NCBI GenBank assembly: GCA_021648465.1
Contig: JAKISR010000041.1
Coordinates: 1-17,389 of the forward strand
Direction: 5' to 3'
DNA: 17,389 nucleotides
DNA from: Sulfurimonas sp.
Lineage (GTDB): Bacteria > Campylobacterota > Campylobacteria > Campylobacterales > Sulfurimonadaceae
A program made the translations under genes and the position numbers. This document shows positions 1-4,253 of the stretch, in pieces (positions within the stretch are counted from its first letter, which is position 1; the number at the start of each line of letters is the position of its first letter). The notes below the pieces were generated by a model. That model made no database searches. It was given only the letters and a program-made list of their open reading frames with translations, and was not told the DNA's origin.

Positions 1-23
1 GTATATTCCTCTTTATCAATCAT
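1..23 (-). CDS. Start of a leftward gene, truncated by the window edge
   Basis: On the minus strand an ATG at 23-21 is preceded by GGAG (32-29) at a 5-nt spacing and opens a frame reading MIDKEEY before the window ends. Only seven residues are visible, so no product can be proposed. The clean Shine-Dalgarno spacing is the only support; it could equally be chance in AT-rich intergenic DNA. Confidence 0.35.
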
Positions 24-73
24 ACTTACTCCAAATATTTATTTGAAGCTATAGTATCTTTTTTACTTAATAA

Positions 74-100
74 AGTGGTGCACTTTTAGTTTGCACTACT
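74..100. repeat. Short inverted repeat, possible relic of a transposon end
   Basis: Arms 74-82 (AGTGGTGCA) and 92-100 (TGCACTACT) are complementary at 8 of 9 positions around a 9-nt loop. It lies just left of the IS3-type transposase fragment, so it may be part of a degraded insertion-sequence terminus, but no full terminal repeat or target duplication could be recognised. Confidence 0.35.
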
Positions 101-120
101 GGTGTATTTTACCTTTGCAC

Positions 121-213
121 TTGACAATGGATGATACTATGAAAGTTTCACTTGTTAATGATGCTCTTGATATGGCTATAAAAAGACGCAAGCCATATAA
201 AGGTCTTATTTGG
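121..213 (+). pseudogene. IS3-family transposase (OrfB) fragment, internal piece only
   Basis: The + frame from 127 reads MDDTMKVSLVNDALDMAIKR and continues RKPYKGLIW. This matches the stretch of IS3-family OrfB (rve/DDE integrase core) that lies between the first and second catalytic aspartates, just before the usual H-S/T-D-R-G-S-Q-Y block. Homology stops abruptly at about 213: where the HxDRGSQY motif should follow, the frame runs into an unrelated sequence and ends at 262-264. The N-terminal part, the first catalytic Asp, the second Asp and the final Glu are all missing. It is therefore a dead internal fragment of about 30 codons. The family assignment is from recall of the conserved pattern; the sharp loss of similarity coincides with the left arm of the 214-267 inverted repeat. 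Confidence 0.7.
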
Positions 214-267
214 GACTTAATCAAAAAAAGTGAGCTTTTAAGCCCCTCCGTTTTTTTTAATTAAGTC
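214..267. repeat. 17-bp inverted repeat with 20-nt loop at the junction of two IS relics
   Basis: The left arm 214-230 and right arm 251-267 are reverse complements at 15 of 17 positions; the core is GACTTAAT on the left and ATTAAGTC on the right, followed inward by A-runs and T-runs. The 20-nt loop also contains GCTTTTAAGC. The left arm starts exactly where IS3-type homology ends, and the right arm encodes the last residues of the ISAs1-type fragment on the other strand. It may be a rearrangement scar; it also has the A-run/stem/T-run shape of a bidirectional terminator, though the stem is AT-rich. Confidence 0.6.
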
Positions 268-432
268 GCTTTTTATATCTTTGTGCGAAGTCTCCTATCG
301 CCCTATATCCCTGATATCCACTCATTGTAGCCATTATAGTAATCATTAAACATCTATTTTATGCTGTTGTACTTGTCCTCTTCGTCTGTATTTTAGTGTT
401 TTTAATTCTTTTCGTATGTTAAATTCTGTCAT
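257..432 (-). pseudogene. ISAs1-type transposase N-terminal fragment with a frameshift
   Basis: On the minus strand, ATG at 432-430 opens a frame containing RRRGQVQQHKIDV, which stops at once. One nucleotide out of phase, a second frame (346-257) reads MITIMATMSGYQGYRAIGDF and then AQRYKKRLN, stop. Together these resemble the N-terminus of ISAs1-family transposases (a basic RRxGQ..H stretch, then an I-M-A-x-M-S-G-Y-x-G-Y-R-A-I-x-D-F block). The break around 347-352 is explained by loss of a single T from a T-run, restoring GAT-GTT-TTA-ATG. Only about 58 of the usual 350 or more residues remain and the catalytic domain is absent, so it is a non-functional relic. The family call rests on motif recall, and the IS outer end to the right was not located. 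Confidence 0.6.
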
Positions 433-550
433 ACTTTGATTTAAGCAATATTTGTGTCTTTGTATGAATCAGCCGTGTATTAGTCCATAACATTTGGCAC
501 TGAGGATTAGTTGCAATAAGATATTGTACAGGAATTTTTTAGTTTATAAC

Positions 551-556
551 TATAAT
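551..556 (+). promoter_or_regulatory. Candidate -10 element for the secreted-protein/exonuclease pair
   Basis: TATAAT at 551-556 lies 17 nt before the ATG at 574. No good -35 at the usual spacing is visible (TTGTAC at 524-529 would need a 21-nt spacer). There is also no clear Shine-Dalgarno before 574, so the transcript would have a very short leader. Tentative. Confidence 0.3.
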
Positions 557-573
557 ATCGATATGATGTCATT

Positions 574-834
574 ATGAAAATAATCTCACTTATGCTACTG
601 CTAATTTTTTTAACAATAAATCTTTATGCGGATAAAAACTGGATTGAAATAGAACCAATCAACAAGACTAAAACAGTAAAACCAAAAACTAAGCTCGATG
701 TTAATTTATCTCAGATAGAACCTATAAATAAAATGATGAAAAAAGTTACAGTTTTTAAACAACTAATTGATGCAACTGGTAAAAAAGAAAAAGTGAAGAC
801 CAATGATAAAAACTGGTATATTCTTAATAAGTGA
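574..834 (+). CDS. Small secreted/periplasmic protein of unknown function (86 aa)
   Basis: I do not recognise a family. The first 19 residues form a clear Sec signal peptide: a basic start MK, a hydrophobic core rich in Leu/Ile, and an LYA cleavage site before DKNW. The mature part, about 67 residues, is highly charged and Lys-rich, with no cysteines. It contains a repeated phrase: IEIEPINK at 25-32 and QIEPINK at 47-53, separated by a Lys/Thr/Pro-rich linker. This suggests an extended periplasmic protein or an internal duplication of a short element. DKNW also occurs twice, near the N-terminus of the mature protein and near the C-terminus. No lipobox is visible. The start at 574 is the only ATG that includes the signal peptide, although no convincing Shine-Dalgarno precedes it. 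The exonuclease gene follows after 9 nt, so the two are probably co-transcribed, but nothing links them functionally. Confidence 0.75.
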   Translation: MKIISLMLLLIFLTINLYADKNWIEIEPINKTKTVKPKTKLDVNLSQIEPINKMMKKVTVFKQLIDATGKKEKVKTNDKNWYILNK

Positions 835-843
835 GAACACTAA

Positions 844-1374
844 ATGATAATTTTAGATTTTGAAACCAACTCGGCAAATATTCATGATGTAATTGAAGTG
901 GCTGCTTTTCGTGTTGAGCGTATAGGTAATGAGTATAAAATATTAGATATTTTTCACCGTTACTATTTTTCAGAGTATGAAGTAAACCCACATGCTCTAG
1001 CTGTACATAAACTTTCTCCTGATAGATTAGAGCGATTAAGAAAAAATGTAGATTATGAAGAGTATTTTGAAGATGATACAGATTTTATAAAGTTTTGTAA
1101 AAATACTAAAACCTTGGTCGCTCACAATATATCTTTTGAGTTAAGACACATTGGAAATTTACTCTTCTTTGAAAATCATTTTTGTACCATGAAAAAGAAT
1201 AAAAAAATTGTTAAAGCTACTAATGTTAGAGGTAATCTAAAAAATCCAAAGCTTATTGAGACTTGTGCATATTATAATATTGAGTTTGATGATGAACAAT
1301 ATCATAGTGCTATATATGACGTTACTAAAACTTTGGAGATTTTAAATATGATGGATTATAAATTTATAATATAG
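844..1374 (+). CDS. DEDDh-type 3'-5' exonuclease (DnaQ/RNase T-like), 176 aa
   Basis: This is a stand-alone exonuclease-fold protein expected to hydrolyse DNA or RNA from the 3' end with two metal ions in the cytoplasm. The three exonuclease motifs are in order: Exo I D5-F-E7-T at the extreme N-terminus, Exo II H94-N95-x2-F98-E99, and Exo III H154-x4-D159, with the histidine that defines the DEDDh subclass. The order, spacing and total length fit a single domain with no polymerase or extra region. Two oddities: the acidic residue of Exo II is Glu (E99) where Asp is usual, and the segment 66-84 is unusually acidic. It follows the small secreted protein by 9 nt and is probably in the same transcript. 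Substrate cannot be inferred; a role as the epsilon proofreading subunit is unlikely, because the protein lacks the C-terminal polymerase-binding region. Confidence 0.8.
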   Translation: MIILDFETNSANIHDVIEVAAFRVERIGNEYKILDIFHRYYFSEYEVNPHALAVHKLSPDRLERLRKNVDYEEYFEDDTDFIKFCKNTKTLVAHNISFELRHIGNLLFFENHFCTMKKNKKIVKATNVRGNLKNPKLIETCAYYNIEFDDEQYHSAIYDVTKTLEILNMMDYKFII

Positions 1375-1454
1375 TGGTCAGGTGTTTGAGTCAGATATGT
1401 TTAAATAAATAACACTTTTAAGTTCTATATGACCTCTTGTTATCGCTTCTAATC

Positions 1455-1489
1455 TATAATTTATATGCTACACTTCGCTCATATAAGGA
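1455..1489 (+). promoter_or_regulatory. Candidate promoter -10 and ribosome site for the 38/67-aa pair
   Basis: TATAAT at 1455-1460 is followed, about 25 nt downstream, by AAGGA at 1485-1489, which sits 5 nt before the ATG at 1495. No standard -35 at 16-18 nt is visible, which is common in this phylum. The ribosome site is the stronger part of the evidence. Confidence 0.45.
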
Positions 1490-1494
1490 CTACT

Positions 1495-1611
1495 ATGAAA
1501 GAAAACCAAAAAACAACAAAGTACCCAAGTGGAAACAAGAAAACTGAAACTTATAGTGATAGTAACGATGTAACAAATATTGAAAATAATCTAAAAAGCT
1601 TTGTAAAATGA
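1495..1611 (+). CDS. Small hydrophilic protein of unknown function (38 aa)
   Basis: A 38-residue frame starts at ATG 1495 with AAGGA at 1485-1489 (5-nt spacing) and a TATAAT upstream. The peptide is strongly hydrophilic: a Lys/Thr/Asn-rich N-terminal half containing YPSGNKK, then an acidic, Ser/Asn/Asp-rich middle and a short LKSFVK tail. There is no signal peptide, transmembrane segment or cysteine. Its stop codon TGA (1609-1611) overlaps the ATG of the next gene (1608-1610) in an ATGA arrangement, so the two are almost certainly translationally coupled. That overlap, plus the good ribosome site, is the main reason for calling it a gene despite its length. No family is recognised. Confidence 0.6.
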   Translation: MKENQKTTKYPSGNKKTETYSDSNDVTNIENNLKSFVK

Positions 1612-1811
1612 TAGATTCAACAATGGAGATGATAAAACTTTTATCTCTTATGATATTTGTTTCATCAATAGGTGCTCAATGTTGGATAGCATTTTTAGAT
1701 ATAACAAAATATTTTACTAATAAACTAGAGAAATATCGTCCACATCCATCACAAGATAAATATTCAAGAATCGCTGTAATAATTGGTGTGTTTGTACTAT
1801 TAATAAATTAA
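1608..1811 (+). CDS. Small membrane protein of unknown function (67 aa, two transmembrane segments)
   Basis: The protein has a hydrophobic segment at about residues 9-31 (containing SLMIFVSSIGAQCWIAF) and a second at about 51-66 (AVIIGVFVLLIN), running to the C-terminus. A basic, hydrophilic loop with KYRPHPSQDKYSR separates them. Both ends would lie on the same side; the positive loop suggests it is cytoplasmic with the termini outside, though this is weak. One cysteine (C25) sits inside the first helix. The start ATG overlaps the stop of the 38-aa gene (ATGA), so it is probably made by re-initiation or coupled translation. It is not a recognised toxin, holin or small transporter subunit, although a two-gene soluble/membrane arrangement could suit a regulator-plus-membrane-peptide pair. 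Function unknown. Confidence 0.65.
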   Translation: MIDSTMEMIKLLSLMIFVSSIGAQCWIAFLDITKYFTNKLEKYRPHPSQDKYSRIAVIIGVFVLLIN

Positions 1812-1862
1812 TAAAAATAAAAATAAAAAGTTTGACTATACATTCTTAATAAAATTAGAATG
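1812..1862 (-). terminator. Possible terminator of the tRNA operon
   Basis: Read leftward, CATTCT (1862-1857) and AGAATG (1846-1841) form a stem that extends to about nine pairs with one bulge around an AT loop. It is followed downstream by T-rich runs in the complement of the (AAAAAT)n tract at 1809-1830. It lies about 130 nt past the tRNA-Ser gene. The stem is AT-rich and the T-run is not immediately adjacent, so this is tentative. Confidence 0.3.
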
Positions 1863-1991
1863 ATAGACACTTTTATGGGCTTTAAATGAGGTGAGTTTAA
1901 AAAATTTTAAAAAGGAAATAGTCGCTTAGGGAATTATATTGTCTTATTTTTGGTTGATAGATCAGTGTTTGGATTGCATTAGATTAAGAAG

Positions 1992-2080
1992 TGGTGGACC
2001 CTCAGAGATTCGAACTCTGGGAGGTGTGACCCTCGCTGGTTTTCAAGACCAGTGCATTCGACCAACTCTGCCAAAGATCC
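1992..2080 (-). tRNA. tRNA-Ser (anticodon UGA)
   Basis: On the minus strand the gene runs from GGATCTT (5' at 2080) to CCA at 1994-1992. The 7-bp acceptor stem GGATCTT/AGGGTCC includes two G-U pairs. The anticodon arm CTGGT-CTTGAAA-ACCAG gives UGA. A long variable arm with a GAGG/CCTC stem marks a class II tRNA, and the T arm is CAGAG-TTCGAAT-CTCTG. The discriminator base appears to be A (1995), whereas G is usual for serine tRNAs in E. coli. CCA is encoded. It is the last gene of the four-tRNA operon. Confidence 0.93.
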
Positions 2081-2111
2081 ACGCGTTGTTTTGATAAAAA
2101 TATTATAAAAC

Positions 2112-2185
2112 TGGAGGTGCCACCCAGATTTGAACTGGGGATAGCAGCTTTGCAGGCTGCGGCCTTACCACTTGGCGATGGCACC
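2112..2185 (-). tRNA. tRNA-Cys (anticodon GCA)
   Basis: The minus strand shows the acceptor GGTGCCA/TGGCACC, anticodon arm GCAGC-CTGCAAA-GCTGC giving GCA, T arm CCCAG-TTCAAAT-CTGGG, discriminator U (the key cysteine identity base) and an encoded CCA at 2114-2112. The length is 74 nt. It is the third gene of the tRNA operon, 31 nt before tRNA-Ser. Confidence 0.95.
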
Positions 2186-2208
2186 AGTATCTTTTTCATA
2201 TTTATCAG

Positions 2209-2295
2209 TGGTGCCCAGGGCCGGACTTGAACCGGCACAGTATTGCTACCGGGGGATTTTAAGTCCCCTGCGTCTACCAATTTCGCCACCTGGGC
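2209..2295 (-). tRNA. tRNA-Leu (anticodon UAA)
   Basis: The minus strand shows the acceptor GCCCAGG/CCTGGGC, discriminator A and encoded CCA (2211-2209). The anticodon arm GGGGA-CTTAAAA-TCCCC gives UAA, followed by a long variable arm with a short GTA/TAC stem (class II) and T arm GCCGG-TTCAAGT-CCGGC. The length is 87 nt. It is the second gene of the operon. Confidence 0.95.
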
Positions 2296-2333
2296 ATAAT
2301 GAATATGAATTCACAGTTTAACAATAAATTATA

Positions 2334-2408
<75 letters not shown>

Positions 2409-2420
2409 ATGTTAAAAACG

Positions 2421-2437
2421 CACTTAAGTTTTAAGTG
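2421..2437 (-). promoter_or_regulatory. Perfect 7-bp hairpin in the tRNA-operon leader
   Basis: CACTTAA (2421-2427) and TTAAGTG (2431-2437) form a perfect stem around a 3-nt loop. With the -10 box ending at 2444, transcription should begin near 2437, so the hairpin would sit at the very 5' end of the primary transcript, 12 nt before mature tRNA-Gly. It may shield the 5' end or guide processing. Confidence 0.5.
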
Positions 2438-2443
2438 AGCGGA

Positions 2444-2472
2444 ATTATAGCCATTTTATTTTTGTTTGTAAA
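2444..2472 (-). promoter_or_regulatory. Sigma-70-type promoter of the tRNA operon
   Basis: On the minus strand, TTTACA (-35, 2472-2467) and TATAAT (-10, 2449-2444) are separated by exactly 17 nt. This is the best-matching promoter in the window and fits a highly expressed stable-RNA operon. It diverges from the ilvD promoter, with about 32 nt between the two core elements. Confidence 0.8.
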
Positions 2473-2501
2473 GAGTTTTAATAAAAAAATTTGAAAAAAA
2501 A

Positions 2502-2510
2502 TGGTATAAT
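2502..2510 (+). promoter_or_regulatory. Extended -10 promoter of ilvD-thrS-infC
   Basis: TGG followed by TATAAT (2505-2510) is an extended -10 (TGn) box. The upstream DNA is A/T-tracted with no convincing -35. Transcription from near 2517 would give a leader of about 35 nt, with AAGGA (2542-2546) 5 nt before the ilvD ATG. No leader peptide or attenuator was seen, so no classical branched-chain attenuation is evident. Confidence 0.65.
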
Positions 2511-2551
2511 CGCGTTTATAATAAAAACAACAATTATCTATAAGGATTTTA

Positions 2552-4237
2552 ATGAGAAGTGACATCATAAAAAAGGGGTTTGATAAGGCTCCTCACCGTT
2601 CATTACTTCGTGCAACAGGCCTAAAAGACGAAGACTTTGATAAACCATTTATAGGGATAGCAAATAGCTATATAGACATTATTCCAGGACACTTTTTTCT
2701 TTATGAATATGGCGAAATTGTAAAAGAAGCTATTCGCGAGGCTGGTGGAGTTCCATTTGTATTTAACACTATTGGTGTTGATGATGGGATTGCTATGGGT
2801 CATGAAGGTATGCTTTATTCTTTACCTTCTCGTGAAGTTATAGCAGATTCTATAGAGACTGTTATGAATGCTCATCAACTAGATGCGATGATATGTATTC
2901 CTAACTGTGATAAAATTGTTCCAGGTATGATTATGGGTGCTCTTCGTGTTAATGTTCCAACCGTATTTGTTTCAGGTGGCCCAATGGAGGCTGGTCATAA
3001 AGCTGATGGTACGCCAATCGATTTATCTACTGCATTTGAAGCTGTTGGTGAACATGCTGAAGGTAAAATAACTGATGAGGAATTATACGAAATAGAGTGT
3101 AATGCTTGTCCATCAGGTGGAAGTTGTTCTGGTATGTTTACAGCTAACTCTATGAATACTCTTTGTGAAGCTATGGGTATAGCACTTCCAGGAAATGGAA
3201 CAGTGCTTGCAATGACACCTGAGCGTGTAGCTATGGTTAAAAAAGCTGCTAAGAGAATTGTTGAATTAGCATTAGAAGATAATCCTAAAAACAACATGAA
3301 AAATATTTTAAATGAAAAAGCAATTCATAATGCTTTTGTCGTAGATATGGCAATGGGTGGAAGTTCAAATACAGTTCTTCATATGTTGGCTATAGCAAGA
3401 GAAGCAGATGTTGATTTCCCTATTGAAAAAATAAATGAAATAGCTGACAAAGTAGCACATATCGCAAAAATTTCTCCATCATTAACAACTGTTCATATGA
3501 AAGATATTGATGACGCTGGTGGAGTTAATGCGGTTATGAAAGAAGTAAGTCGTCGTGGTGGTTTGCTTCATCTTGATGCACGAATGATTACTGGTGAAAC
3601 CTTAGAAGAACGTATTAAAGATGCAAAAATTTTAAATGAAGATATTATCCATACAAATGAAAATGCATTTTCTCAAGTTGGTGGTCTATCTATTCTTTTT
3701 GGAAATCTAGCTACAGAGGGTGCTGTTGTTAAGACTGCTGGAATTGAATTAAATATGCGTAAGTTTAAAGGTCGTGCGATCTGTTTTAACTCTCAATCAG
3801 AAGCGATTGCTGGAATCATGAGTCATAAAGTAAAAAGTGGTAATGTTGTAGTTATTCGTTATGAAGGTCCAAAAGGTGGTCCTGGTATGCAAGAAATGTT
3901 AGCACCAACTGCACTTATTCAAGGAATGGGACTTGGTGATAGCGTAGCACTAATTACAGATGGTCGTTTTTCTGGTGCAACAAAAGGTGCATCGATAGGT
4001 CATATTTCTCCAGAAGCTGCTGAGGGTGGTCTTATCGCTTTTGTTGAAAATGGTGATGAGATAGAGCTGGATACTGATGGACATTTACTACAGTTAAATG
4101 TAGATGAAGAAACATTAACAAAAAGAAAAGCTTTATGGAAACCTTATAAAAATGAGGTTAAATCTAAATGGCTTAAAAGATATCAATTATTAGTTTCAAA
4201 TGCTTCAAATGGGGCAGTTTTAAAAACTGAATTATAA
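2552..4237 (+). CDS. ilvD: Dihydroxy-acid dehydratase
   Basis: This cytoplasmic enzyme dehydrates 2,3-dihydroxy-isovalerate and 2,3-dihydroxy-3-methylvalerate to the 2-keto acids that become valine, leucine and isoleucine. It has 561 residues against about 616 in E. coli; the difference is mainly a shorter central segment. Family signatures are clear: CDKIVPGMIMG at 119-129, CPSGGSCSGMFTANSMNT near 186-203, and the C-terminal ALITDGRFSGAT block. Fe-S ligand candidates are C119 and C192. The position that carries a third cysteine in [2Fe-2S]-type enzymes (here NSYIDIIPGH, residues 38-47) has none, as in the oxygen-sensitive E. coli [4Fe-4S] type; that cluster type is an inference. The AUG is supported by AAGGA 5 nt upstream. 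thrS follows after 16 nt, so this is the first gene of a three-gene operon. Confidence 0.97.
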   Translation: MRSDIIKKGFDKAPHRSLLRATGLKDEDFDKPFIGIANSYIDIIPGHFFLYEYGEIVKEAIREAGGVPFVFNTIGVDDGIAMGHEGMLYSLPSREVIADSIETVMNAHQLDAMICIPNCDKIVPGMIMGALRVNVPTVFVSGGPMEAGHKADGTPIDLSTAFEAVGEHAEGKITDEELYEIECNACPSGGSCSGMFTANSMNTLCEAMGIALPGNGTVLAMTPERVAMVKKAAKRIVELALEDNPKNNMKNILNEKAIHNAFVVDMAMGGSSNTVLHMLAIAREADVDFPIEKINEIADKVAHIAKISPSLTTVHMKDIDDAGGVNAVMKEVSRRGGLLHLDARMITGETLEERIKDAKILNEDIIHTNENAFSQVGGLSILFGNLATEGAVVKTAGIELNMRKFKGRAICFNSQSEAIAGIMSHKVKSGNVVVIRYEGPKGGPGMQEMLAPTALIQGMGLGDSVALITDGRFSGATKGASIGHISPEAAEGGLIAFVENGDEIELDTDGHLLQLNVDEETLTKRKALWKPYKNEVKSKWLKRYQLLVSNASNGAVLKTEL

Positions 4238-4253
4238 TCAAGGAAAAGTATAA

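Noticed and set aside
1809..1830. AAAAAT-type tandem repeat considered as a CRISPR or phase-variable tract
   Set aside because: Units are 6 nt with no spacers, so it is not CRISPR; it lies after a stop codon and not in a promoter or coding frame, so phase variation is not indicated.
1992..2080. tRNA-Ser 3' end as an integration (att) site for the left accessory region
   Set aside because: No second copy of the tRNA 3' end was seen in 1-1990 and no integrase gene is present in the window.
2002..2289. A 95-aa minus-strand ORF (beginning MAKLVDAGDLKSPGS)
   Set aside because: It spans tRNA-Ser, tRNA-Cys and most of tRNA-Leu; this is the well-known spurious translation of tRNA clusters.
2517..2551. 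Leader-peptide attenuation of ilvD
   Set aside because: The leader is about 35 nt, too short for a leader peptide with Ile/Val/Leu codons and alternative hairpins.
2995..3297. A 100-aa minus-strand ORF within ilvD
   Set aside because: It lies entirely antisense to a strongly conserved coding region; composition follows ilvD codon bias.
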